Assembly: GCF_000956405.1 (NCBI RefSeq)
Contig: NZ_JYIV01000026.1
Coordinates: 62,001-126,000, forward strand
Origin: Microbacterium oxydans
GTDB lineage: Bacteria; Actinomycetota; Actinomycetes; Actinomycetales; Microbacteriaceae
Direction: 5' to 3'
DNA length: 64,000 bases
Part shown: positions 9,416 through 16,851 of the stretch, piece by piece
How the letters are laid out: each line of letters opens with the position of its first letter
How positions within the stretch are numbered: the stretch's first letter is position 1
Translations under genes and position numbers: made by a program
Notes under the pieces: model-generated
Databases searched by the model: none
Told to the model about the DNA's origin: nothing
The model's input: the letters and a program-made list of their open reading frames with translations, nothing else

Positions 9416-10458
9416 GATTCCCTCGCGTGCTCGCGGTCCGGACGCACGATGCTCTTCAGCGTGGACGGGTGGGATGCGGAGTCGAGCGCCGCACGCACCT
9501 CGTCGAGGCCGAAGGATCCGGTCACCAGGGCATCGAGGTCGACGGCGCCGGAGGCGACCAGCTCGATAGCAGTCGGCCAGGTGTTCGCGTAGCGGAAGAT
9601 GCCGGTGACGACCAGCTCGCGGTTCTGGATGGTCGAGACGGGAAGGGCGATCTCGTCGGCGCCCATGCCGACCAGTACGGCCACGCCACCGGGCTTGAGC
9701 GCCGAGATGCCCTGCTTCACGGCGACGGGGGAGCCCGAGGCGTCGACGAAGGAGTCGTATCCCGAGCCGAGGGGACCTGCGGCGGGGTCGACGGCCTGGG
9801 TCGCACCGAAACGCAGGGCGACGTCCCGGCGTTCCGCCATCGGGTCGCTGATCACGATCTCGGTGGCGCCGAAGGCCCGTGCGGTCTGCGCGGTCACGAT
9901 GCCGATCGGACCGGCACCGGTGATGAGCACGCGGCTGCCCGGGCGCACACCCGCCTTCTGCACGGCGGCGATGGCGACGGACAGCGGCTCCATGAGGGCC
10001 GCGGCGTCGTCGCTGACGGAGTCGGGGACGGCATAGGCGAAGTCGCCCTGGATCGCGACGTACTCGGCGAAGGCGCCGTCGACGGGCGGGGTGGCGTAGA
10101 ACTCGATGTGCGGGCAGAGGTTGTAACGGCCGCTCCGGCAGAACTCGCACACGCGGCACGGGCGCTGCGGCTCGATGGACACGCGCTCGCCGAGGCGGGA
10201 GTCGTCGATGTCGGTGCCGACCGCGACGATGGTGCCGCCGGCCTCGTGGCCGAGGACGAGGGGTTCTTCCACGACGAAGTCGCCGATGCGTCCCTCGTGG
10301 AAGTAATGGACGTCGGAGCCGCAGATGCCGACCGCGTTCACCCGGACGATCACCTGATCGGGGGCGGGCGTCGGCACGCGGCGGGTCTCGACCGTCAGCT
10401 CGCCGGCTCGGACCAGCACGCTCGCACGCATGGTCGTCGGCAGTTCAGTGCGCTTCAT
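9412..10458 (-). CDS. Zinc-dependent sorbitol/xylitol dehydrogenase-type MDR
   Basis: A medium-chain dehydrogenase of 348 residues. Catalytic zinc ligands are visible in GICGSDVHYF (Cys) and LGHEAGG (His-Glu); the structural zinc site is the four-cysteine lobe CRVCEFCRSGRYNLC; the NAD-binding fold shows GAGPIGIVTAQ. This pattern is that of polyol dehydrogenases oxidising xylitol, sorbitol or related sugar alcohols to ketoses. The start at 10458 has CGAGGAGCC 5 nt upstream. It is the first gene of the importer-xylulokinase operon and diverges from the SorC regulator across an operator-like palindrome (10543-10556). Confidence 0.9.
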   Translation of the reverse strand: MKRTELPTTMRASVLVRAGELTVETRRVPTPAPDQVIVRVNAVGICGSDVHYFHEGRIGDFVVEEPLVLGHEAGGTIVAVGTDIDDSRLGERVSIEPQRPCRVCEFCRSGRYNLCPHIEFYATPPVDGAFAEYVAIQGDFAYAVPDSVSDDAAALMEPLSVAIAAVQKAGVRPGSRVLITGAGPIGIVTAQTARAFGATEIVISDPMAERRDVALRFGATQAVDPAAGPLGSGYDSFVDASGSPVAVKQGISALKPGGVAVLVGMGADEIALPVSTIQNRELVVTGIFRYANTWPTAIELVASGAVDLDALVTGSFGLDEVRAALDSASHPSTLKSIVRPDREHARES

Positions 10459-10542
10459 CGGGCTCCTCGTGGTGCGTGTGCAGTCGCGCGGTCGTGATTG
10501 CTCGACCGACATTAGCCATGCGTGACGGATGAGACAACTGGG

Positions 10543-10556
10543 CGCTCAGATGAGCG
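10543..10556. promoter_or_regulatory. Inverted-repeat operator CGCTCA-GA-TGAGCG
   Basis: A perfect 6-bp inverted repeat with a 2-bp spacer in the divergent region between the dehydrogenase operon and the SorC regulator. A near-identical, slightly longer copy lies upstream of the SDR-kinase operon at 13882-13897. I infer a common operator for the SorC-family protein encoded next to this site. Confidence 0.55.
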
Positions 10557-10614
10557 GAAACGGTGGAATCCGGATATGCTGATCGGACGTGACGGCGTGA
10601 GAGGAAGAGGCGAC

Positions 10615-11547
10615 ATGGGACCCGATGAGCTGGTGCGGATCTCGCACGTCGCACGCCGGCATTACCTCGACGGACGGACGAAGATCGAGATCGCGGAAGA
10701 ACTCGGCCTCTCGCGCTTCAAGATCGCCCGGATGCTGGAGGATGCGCTCGAGCAGGGGCTGGTGAAGATCACGATCGAGGCGCCGGACTCGCTCGATCTC
10801 GACCTGTCGATGCAGCTGCGCGCCCGGTTCGGCCTCACGCGCGCTCTCGCGGTGATCACTCCGGGGACGACGCCCGAGCTGATCCAGGATCGACTGGGTC
10901 GTGCCGCCGCCGACCTGCTCAGCGAGATCGTCACCGACGGCGACGTGCTCGGGCTCACGGCGGGTCGCACCCTGACCGCGATGGCCGGGCACCTGCGCAC
11001 CCTGGCGACGTGCGAGGTCGTCCAGCTCGCCGGTGTCGCCGCGCCGACGCCCGAGAACGGCGTCGAGGTGATCCGCCAGGTGAGTCGCATCTCGGGGGGT
11101 CGCTCCCGTGCCATCTTCGCGCCCCTGCTCGTGGAGACCGCAGCGACCGCCTCCGCGCTGCGGCGCGAACCCGGCATCATGGAGACCTTCCGCCGGTTCG
11201 ACTCGGTGACCAAGGCCGTCGTCGCGGTCGGGTCGTGGAGTCCGCCCGACTCCCAGCTCTACGACAACGCGGGGCGGGCGGGTGCGCTCGACGAGTTGCT
11301 CGCCGCCGGCGTCAAGGCGGAGATCTGCGCGACGCTCATCGACGAGAGCGGAGCCGTGGTGGGGTCGGTGGCCGAGCGCTCGCTCGCGGTGTCCACCGAG
11401 CAGCTGCGGCACATCCCCGAGGTGATCGCGGTGGCGGGCGGCCCGTCGAAGACGGGTGCCGTCATCGCTGCGCTGCGTTCCGGGATCGTCGACTCCCTGG
11501 TGACGGACGCGGCTCTCGCCCGACGGCTTCTCGAGTCGCCGGTCTGA
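10615..11547 (+). CDS. SorC/DeoR-type sugar-sensing transcriptional regulator
   Basis: A 310-residue regulator. The N-terminal winged HTH is seen at residues ~5-45 (HYLDGRTKIEIAEELGLSRFK, then IARMLEDALEQGLV); the remainder is the SorC sugar-phosphate-binding domain (DVLGLTAGRTLTAMAGHL, ELLAAGVKAEICATLIDESG, AVAGGPSKTGAVIAALRSG). Family members bind a phosphorylated intermediate of the pathway they control. ATG 10615 is preferred to an upstream in-frame ATG at 10576 because GAGGAAGAGG precedes it. It is divergent from the polyol import operon and convergent with the kinase gene at 11567; its likely targets are both of these operons through the shared palindrome. Confidence 0.88.
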   Translation: MGPDELVRISHVARRHYLDGRTKIEIAEELGLSRFKIARMLEDALEQGLVKITIEAPDSLDLDLSMQLRARFGLTRALAVITPGTTPELIQDRLGRAAADLLSEIVTDGDVLGLTAGRTLTAMAGHLRTLATCEVVQLAGVAAPTPENGVEVIRQVSRISGGRSRAIFAPLLVETAATASALRREPGIMETFRRFDSVTKAVVAVGSWSPPDSQLYDNAGRAGALDELLAAGVKAEICATLIDESGAVVGSVAERSLAVSTEQLRHIPEVIAVAGGPSKTGAVIAALRSGIVDSLVTDAALARRLLESPV

Positions 11548-11566
11548 GCGCGACCTGCGCACCGCA

Positions 11567-13015
11567 TCAGCGCGGGGCGGGTTCGTAGTTCCGCAGCTCG
11601 GTGGAGGCGCGCACCATGCGGCGCAGGTCGGCGAGGCCTCCATGCACTGCGCCGTGCGCACGGGCCTGCACCAGGAGGTTCCCCATCGATGTGGCCTCCG
11701 AGGGCCCGGCCGTCACCGTCCGGCCGGAGCGATCCGCGATCGCCTGGGCGAGGATCGACGACTCGGAGCCGCCCCCGACCAGATGGATCACCCGTACGTC
11801 CACGCCCGAGAGCGTCGCCGCTTCCTCGACCTGCCGGGCGACGAAGGCCCCGAGGCTCTCCAGCACCAGCCGCACGACGGCGGCGCGATCGGTCGGCATA
11901 CGTCCACCGGACTCGGCCACAAGCTCGGCGATGCGCGCGGTCATCTGTCCGGGGCGCAGCAGGCGGGGGTCGCCGGTGTCGACGAGCACTCCGGAGCTCG
12001 GCGCGGCGTCCGCGCGGGCCAGCAGATCGCGGCGGGCTGCTGTGCTGCGCGTGCCCCAGCCGTCCAGTCCCCACTCCCGCATGCACTCGTTGACGATCCA
12101 GAGTCCCGCGGCGATGCGCAGGAATCGCACGGTGCCATCGAGACCGAGCTCGTTCGTGAAGCCGGCGTCACGGGCGCGGTCGCTGGTGATCAGGTCATCG
12201 ACCTCGACACCGGTGAGGATCCAGGTGCCGCACGACACAAACGCGAAGTCCTGATCCCGGGCGGGCACGGCGATCACCGCGCTCGCGGTGTCGTGCGAGG
12301 CCACGGCGGTGATGGCGGTCGCGTCGCCGGGGGCGAGGACGCCCTCGGTGACACGGCCGGTCACCATGCCGGGCGAGACGACCTCGGGGAAGATCCTCGA
12401 CGGCAAGCCGAGCGCCTCGATCCGGCTGGCATCCCAGCCACCGCCGCGGGGGAGTGCGAGACCGGTGCTGGAGACGTTCGTGGCCTCGGCGACGCCCTCG
12501 GCGCCGAGCCAGCGTCCGAGCAGGTCGGGCATCAACAGCATCTGCTGCACGGTGTCGAGTCGTCCGGCCTTGCGGTCGGCGGCCAGCTGATAGATCGTCA
12601 TGATGGGGAGGGCGGTGACCCCGGTCACGCGGAAGGCCTCGGCGGCGGGCAGGATCTCCTCGACGATCGGGAAGCTGCGCTCGGTGCGGGCGTCGCGCTG
12701 ATGGAAGGGGGCGTCGAGCAGGCCGTCATAGCCGAGGAGGCCGTAATCCCCCGACCACGCGTCCACGCCGACGCTGGTGAAGGCCGGCCCTTCCCTGCGC
12801 AGACGGGTGAGGCCGACGAGCGCATCTCGATACAGCCGTTGCGCGTCCCACCGCAGGCCGAGCTCATCCGTGAACGCACGGTTGCGGAACCGGTGCACCC
12901 CGTCTATCCGCAACCGGTCGCCGTCGACGGTCGCGCTCACGACACGACCGCTGGACCCGCCGAGATCGACGGCGGCAGCTCGGAAGGTCGCCGAGCCGAG
13001 GGGCAGTTCGGGCAT
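11567..13015 (-). CDS. Rhamnulokinase-like FGGY kinase (paralogue)
   Basis: An FGGY kinase of 482 residues with the rhamnulokinase/fuculokinase pattern: VDLGGSSGRVV at the N-terminus, DAWSGDYGLLGYDG, HQRDARTERSF, ASHDTASAVIAVP, CGTWILTGVE and the C-terminal VIHLVGGGSESSILAQ. A second, clearly distinct rhamnulokinase lies in the rhaD operon at 16848, so this paralogue probably acts on another ketose (for example L-xylulose, L-fuculose or L-ribulose). It follows the SDR gene by 41 nt on the minus strand and is probably co-transcribed with it. The start MPELPLGSATFRAAAVDLGG is the first that gives a normal N-terminus. Confidence 0.82.
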   Translation of the reverse strand: MPELPLGSATFRAAAVDLGGSSGRVVSATVDGDRLRIDGVHRFRNRAFTDELGLRWDAQRLYRDALVGLTRLRREGPAFTSVGVDAWSGDYGLLGYDGLLDAPFHQRDARTERSFPIVEEILPAAEAFRVTGVTALPIMTIYQLAADRKAGRLDTVQQMLLMPDLLGRWLGAEGVAEATNVSSTGLALPRGGGWDASRIEALGLPSRIFPEVVSPGMVTGRVTEGVLAPGDATAITAVASHDTASAVIAVPARDQDFAFVSCGTWILTGVEVDDLITSDRARDAGFTNELGLDGTVRFLRIAAGLWIVNECMREWGLDGWGTRSTAARRDLLARADAAPSSGVLVDTGDPRLLRPGQMTARIAELVAESGGRMPTDRAAVVRLVLESLGAFVARQVEEAATLSGVDVRVIHLVGGGSESSILAQAIADRSGRTVTAGPSEATSMGNLLVQARAHGAVHGGLADLRRMVRASTELRNYEPAPR

Positions 13016-13056
13016 GCCTCTCAGCCTATGGTTCGGGCCGATGGTCCGGTGAGCCC

Positions 13057-13842
13057 TCAGACGCTGGTGTATCCCCCGTCGATGAGGATGCTCTGCCCCA
13101 CGACATAGCTCGACCGCTCGCTCGCGAGATAGACCAGCAGGTCGCCGAGCTCTTCGGGCTGTCCCATGCGCCCCGCCGGGATGCGCCGCACCCACTCGTC
13201 GGCCATCTCGGGGTTCTCCGCCACGAAGTCCCTGGTCATGTCGCTGGCGAAGTATCCAGGGGCGATCGCGTTGACGCGGATGCCGAGGGGCCACCATTCG
13301 ATCGCCGCGCTCTTCGTGAACATCGACACTGCGGCCTTGGAGGTGTTGTAGACGGCCTGGGTCTGCGGGATGTTCACGGCGAACGCCGACATCGATGACA
13401 CGTTGACGATGCTGGCCGGATTGCCGCGGGCCGACTCGACGTGCCGTCGCGCGAACTCGCGGCTGGTGACGAAGGTGCCGGTGACGTTGACGTCGAGCAC
13501 GCGCCGCCAGTCTTCGGGGGTGGTCTCGAGAAGAGGTGTGCCGAGCGTGATGCCCGCACTGTTGACGAGCACATCCGCCGCGCCCAGGCGTGTGGCGACC
13601 GTATCGAAGGCAGCGACGATGGAGGCCTCCGACGTGACGTCGACGCTGACGCCGAGGCAGCGACGCCCCGACGTGGATGCCAACGTCTCGGCGGCTTCGG
13701 CGACGGTGTCGAGGCGGTCGAGGAGCGCGATCGCGGCACCCGCGGAGGCGAGGGCTTCGGCCATGGCGTAGCCGAGGCCCCGCGCTCCGCCGGTGACGAC
13801 GGCCACGCGGTCGAGAAGGGGTTCCGTGGTGTTTCCGAGCAT
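13057..13842 (-). CDS. Short-chain dehydrogenase (polyol/ketose type)
   Basis: A classical SDR of 261 residues. The nucleotide-binding motif is TGGARGLG, the NAG-equivalent is NSAGITLG, the catalytic Ser is in NVSSMSAF and the YxxxK is YNTSK. After the active site GYFASDMT and the C-terminal YVVGQSILIDGGY are typical of NAD(P)-dependent polyol dehydrogenases and 3-oxoacyl-ACP reductase-like enzymes. It is the first gene of the SDR-kinase pair, behind an operator-like palindrome shared with the SorC/dehydrogenase region, so it probably interconverts a polyol and a ketose that the adjacent kinase then phosphorylates. The substrate is not predictable. Confidence 0.85.
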   Translation of the reverse strand: MLGNTTEPLLDRVAVVTGGARGLGYAMAEALASAGAAIALLDRLDTVAEAAETLASTSGRRCLGVSVDVTSEASIVAAFDTVATRLGAADVLVNSAGITLGTPLLETTPEDWRRVLDVNVTGTFVTSREFARRHVESARGNPASIVNVSSMSAFAVNIPQTQAVYNTSKAAVSMFTKSAAIEWWPLGIRVNAIAPGYFASDMTRDFVAENPEMADEWVRRIPAGRMGQPEELGDLLVYLASERSSYVVGQSILIDGGYTSV

Positions 13843-13881
13843 GAGCAGAGCTTAGTGGTGGCGCTCATCTCGCGACAGGAC

Positions 13882-13897
13882 CCGCTCATCTGAGCGG
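13882..13897. promoter_or_regulatory. Inverted-repeat operator CCGCTCA-TC-TGAGCGG
   Basis: A perfect 7-bp inverted repeat with a 2-bp spacer, 40 bp upstream of the SDR start and 53 bp upstream of the divergent DeoR gene. A further half-like copy (GCTCATCT) sits at 13863-13870. It matches the palindrome at 10543-10556, pointing to co-regulation of the two minus-strand operons. Confidence 0.55.
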
Positions 13898-13950
13898 ATC
13901 GTGCGAAGTGTGCGATTCGTCTCACGGTGTGCACCGGATAGATTCCTCCC

Positions 13951-14712
13951 ATGGCTCTTTCCGGCAATCTCGAGGCGCAACGTCGCCGAGACGAACTCGT
14001 CGAACTCGCCAACGGCCCGCAGGGCGTGATGATCGAGGCCGCGGCCGAGCTCTTCGCTGTGTCGTCGATGACGATCCGTCGGGACCTGCTCGAACTCGAG
14101 GCCGAGGGTCGGGTGCGCCGGGTGCGTGGTGGTGCGACGGCGGCGCCGCGCGCCCGGCCCTTCGATGCGCGTCGTGCGATCAGGGCCAGCGCGAAGCGAG
14201 CCATCGCTGAGAAGGCGCTGCGTCTCGTCCCCGCCCAGGGGAGCGTCGCCTTCGACGCCTCGTCGACGGTCAACATGCTCGCGTCGACGATCGGGCCGCG
14301 CGCGGGGCTCACCGTCTACACGAACTCGTTCGAGTCGTTCCAGGTGCTGCAGCCGCTCGACGGCGTCACTGCGGTGATCTCCGGAGGGACGGCCGAGCCC
14401 ACGACGGGCAGCCTCGTCGGGCCGATCGCCCACCGGAGCGTGAGATCGGTCTACTTCGACGCCTTCTTCTCCTCCGCGGATGCGCTCGACGGCGTCGACG
14501 GCACGTCCGAGGTGTCGGTCGAGGAGGCCGAGCTGAAGCAGGCGATGGCCGCGAACGCCGGGACGACGGTCGTATGCGTCGACTCCAGCAAGCTCGGGCG
14601 CCGCTCCGTGGCTCGCGCGCTCGACAAGGACGAGATCTCCGTGCTGATCACCGAGCTCGATCCCGCGGACGAGCGGCTCGATGCCTTCCGGGAGGTCGCG
14701 GACATCCTCTGA
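13951..14712 (+). CDS. DeoR/GlpR-family transcriptional regulator (probable rhamnose regulator)
   Basis: A 253-residue DeoR-family repressor. The N-terminal HTH contains MIEAAAELFAVSSMTIRRDL followed by the wing LEAEGRVRRVRGGA, the family signature. The C-terminal ISOCOT-type effector domain shows FDASSTVNMLAS, VYTNSFESFQVL and ISGGTAEPTTGSLVGP, then FFSSADALDGVDGTSEVSVEEAELKQ region and CVDSSKLGRRSV. It lies directly upstream of rhaD-rhaB in the same direction with 102 bp of potential control sequence between, which makes it the best candidate for a rhamnose regulator; the effector would be a phosphorylated intermediate such as rhamnulose 1-phosphate (inference). Confidence 0.88.
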   Translation: MALSGNLEAQRRRDELVELANGPQGVMIEAAAELFAVSSMTIRRDLLELEAEGRVRRVRGGATAAPRARPFDARRAIRASAKRAIAEKALRLVPAQGSVAFDASSTVNMLASTIGPRAGLTVYTNSFESFQVLQPLDGVTAVISGGTAEPTTGSLVGPIAHRSVRSVYFDAFFSSADALDGVDGTSEVSVEEAELKQAMAANAGTTVVCVDSSKLGRRSVARALDKDEISVLITELDPADERLDAFREVADIL

Positions 14713-14724
14713 CCATCGGCGCTC

Positions 14725-14753
14725 TTCTCTTCGACGTCGCTTCATGTTATCTT
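14725..14753 (+). promoter_or_regulatory. Candidate rhaD promoter
   Basis: A -35-like TTCTCT (14725-14730) and a -10-like TATCTT (14748-14753) are separated by 17 bp. The -10 lies inside the inverted repeat 14740-14763, a layout consistent with repression. Confidence 0.4.
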
Positions 14754-14763
14754 TCACATGAAG
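14740..14763. promoter_or_regulatory. Inverted repeat CTTCATGT-N8-ACATGAAG upstream of rhaD
   Basis: A perfect 8-bp inverted repeat with an 8-bp spacer, AT-rich against its surroundings, positioned over the presumed rhaD promoter. Probable operator for the DeoR-type protein or another sugar regulator. Confidence 0.5.
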
Positions 14764-14774
14764 TAACAGCACTA

Positions 14775-14794
14775 GTGTGCACGGTCGTGTGCAC
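14775..14794. repeat. Direct repeat GTGTGCAC x2 before rhaD
   Basis: GTGTGCAC occurs at 14775-14782 and 14787-14794 (12-bp period), and a third copy lies at 13927-13934 just upstream of the DeoR gene. The core GTGCAC is palindromic. The shared occurrence suggests a second protein-binding element common to the regulator and its presumed target. Confidence 0.4.
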
Positions 14795-14814
14795 CGCCCC
14801 TGTCTTGGAGAGTC

Positions 14815-16851
14815 ATGACCAACGCCACCGCTGCCGCTCTGATCGCCCGGTCGAACCGCCTCGGCGCCGACCCGAAGACCACCAACTACGCCGGCGGGAA
14901 CACCTCCGCAAAGGGCACCGAGACCGATCCGGTGACGGGGCAGCCGGTCGAGCTGATGTGGGTCAAGGGGTCGGGCGGCGACCTCGGCACCCTCACGGAG
15001 AGCGGTCTCGCGGTGCTGCGCCTCGACCGCATGCGTGCTCTCGTCGACGTGTACCCCGGGCTCGACCGCGAAGACGAGATGGTCGCCGCGTTCGACTACT
15101 GCCTGCACGGCAAGGGTGGGGCTGCGCCGTCGATCGACACCGCCATGCACGGCCTGGTCGACGCCGCCCACGTCGACCACCTGCACCCCGACTCGGGCAT
15201 CGCGATCGCCGCCGCCGCGGACGGCGAGGCGCTGACCGCGAAGATCTTCGGCGACAAGGTCGTCTGGGTGCCGTGGCGGCGGCCCGGCTTCCAGCTCGGA
15301 CTCGACATCGCCGAGATCAAACGCCAGAACCCGCAGGCGATCGGCTGCATCCTCGGCGGACACGGCATCACCGCCTGGGCCGACACCTCGGAGGAGGCGG
15401 AGGCGAACTCCCTCTGGATCATCGACACCGCAGCCGCTTACATCGCGGAACACGGCAAAGCCGACCCGTTCGGCGGCGTCCGCCCGGGCTTCGAGGCCCT
15501 CCCGGCTGGGGATCGGCGTGAGCGCGCGGCGGCCCTCGCCGGCACGATCCGCGGCATCGCCTCGACCGACAAGCCGATGGTCGGCCACTTCACCGACGCC
15601 GACGTGGTGCTCGACTTCCTGGCCTCCGAGAAGGCCCCGACGCTCGCGGCCCTCGGTACCAGCTGCCCCGACCACTTCCTGCGTACCAAGGTCAAGCCGC
15701 TGATCCTCGACCTTCCGGCCAGCGCATCCGTCGAGGAGCAGACTGCACGCCTGCACGAGCTGCACGAGCAGTACCGCACCGACTACCAGGCCTACTACGA
15801 CGCGCATGCCACGGCCGAGTCGCCCGCCATCCGCGGCGCCGACCCCCTCATCGTGCTGATCCCCGGGGTGGGCATGTTCTCGTACGGGGCCAACAAGCAG
15901 ACCGCGCGCGTGGCCGGCGAGTTCTACGTCAACGCGATCAACGTGATGCGCGGCGCCGAGGCTCTGTCGACGTACTCGCCGATCTCCGACGCGGAGAAGT
16001 TCCGCATCGAGTACTGGGCGCTCGAGGAGGCGAAGCTGCAGCGGATGCCGAAGCCGAAGTCGCATCAGGGACGCATCGCCTTCGTCACCGGTGCCGCCTC
16101 GGGGATCGGCAAAGCCATCGCCACCCGTCTCGCCGCGGAGGGCGCGTGCGTCGTGATCGCCGACCTCGACCTCGAGAAGGCCCGGGCAGCGGCTGCCGAG
16201 CTGGGAAGCACCGATGTCGCTATCGGCATCGCCGCGAACGTGGCAGACGCCGAGGCCGTCCAGGCTGCGTTGAACGAGGCCGTGCTCGCCTTCGGTGGCG
16301 TCGATCTCGTGGTCAACAACGCCGGCCTCTCGCTCTCGAAGTCTCTGCTGGAGACCACGGAGAAGGACTGGGATCTGCAGCACGACGTGATGGCGAAGGG
16401 GTCGTTCCTGGTCTCGAAAGCCGCGGCGCGGGTGCTCATCGACCAGAAGCTCGGTGGCGACATCATCTACATCTCGTCGAAGAACTCGGTCTTCGCCGGG
16501 CCCAACAACATCGCCTACTCCGCCACCAAGGCCGACCAGGCGCACCAGGTGCGGCTGCTCGCGGTCGAGCTCGGCGAGTACGGTATCCGTGTGAACGGCA
16601 TCAACCCCGACGGCGTGGTCCGCGGCTCCGGCATCTTCGCCTCCGGGTGGGGTGCGAACCGTGCCGCCACCTACGGGGTCAAGGAGGAAGACCTCGGTCA
16701 GTACTACGCCAACCGCACGATCCTCAAGCGCGAGGTCGTGCCCGAGAACGTCGCGGACGCGGTGTACGTGCTGACCGGTCCCGAGCTCAGCCGCACCACG
16801 GGCCTGCACATCCCGGTCGACTCCGGCGTCGCCGCGGCGTTCCTGCGATGA
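14815..16851 (+). CDS. rhaD: Bifunctional rhamnulose-1-phosphate aldolase / lactaldehyde dehydrogenase
   Basis: A 678-residue fusion. Residues ~1-400 are a class II aldolase (TNYAGGNTSAKGT, VKGSGGDLGTL, metal-site region HVDHLHPDSGIA, GGHGI) that cleaves rhamnulose 1-phosphate into dihydroxyacetone phosphate and L-lactaldehyde. Residues ~420-678 are an SDR with TGAASGIGKA, NNAGLSLS, YISSKNS and the catalytic YSATK, expected to oxidise or reduce lactaldehyde. This domain order is the known RhaD-RhaE-like bifunctional family (TIGR02632). Its ATGA stop overlaps the start of rhaB. The substrate channel implied by the fusion would limit release of toxic lactaldehyde. Confidence 0.94.
   Translation: MTNATAAALIARSNRLGADPKTTNYAGGNTSAKGTETDPVTGQPVELMWVKGSGGDLGTLTESGLAVLRLDRMRALVDVYPGLDREDEMVAAFDYCLHGKGGAAPSIDTAMHGLVDAAHVDHLHPDSGIAIAAAADGEALTAKIFGDKVVWVPWRRPGFQLGLDIAEIKRQNPQAIGCILGGHGITAWADTSEEAEANSLWIIDTAAAYIAEHGKADPFGGVRPGFEALPAGDRRERAAALAGTIRGIASTDKPMVGHFTDADVVLDFLASEKAPTLAALGTSCPDHFLRTKVKPLILDLPASASVEEQTARLHELHEQYRTDYQAYYDAHATAESPAIRGADPLIVLIPGVGMFSYGANKQTARVAGEFYVNAINVMRGAEALSTYSPISDAEKFRIEYWALEEAKLQRMPKPKSHQGRIAFVTGAASGIGKAIATRLAAEGACVVIADLDLEKARAAAAELGSTDVAIGIAANVADAEAVQAALNEAVLAFGGVDLVVNNAGLSLSKSLLETTEKDWDLQHDVMAKGSFLVSKAAARVLIDQKLGGDIIYISSKNSVFAGPNNIAYSATKADQAHQVRLLAVELGEYGIRVNGINPDGVVRGSGIFASGWGANRAATYGVKEEDLGQYYANRTILKREVVPENVADAVYVLTGPELSRTTGLHIPVDSGVAAAFLR

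Noticed and set aside
9416..10159. N-terminal extension of the ATPase through the dehydrogenase gene
   Set aside because: Arg-rich out-of-frame translation of the dehydrogenase; the GTG at 9415 with 4-nt overlap explains the gene.
14775..14794. Catabolite-repressor type cAMP-CRP site
   Set aside because: The GTGTGCAC direct repeat lacks the TGTGA-N6-TCACA inverted arrangement.
13852..16809. Minus-strand open frame of 985 codons across the DeoR and rhaD genes
   Set aside because: Antisense to well-conserved DeoR and RhaD sequences; no domain or signal recognised.
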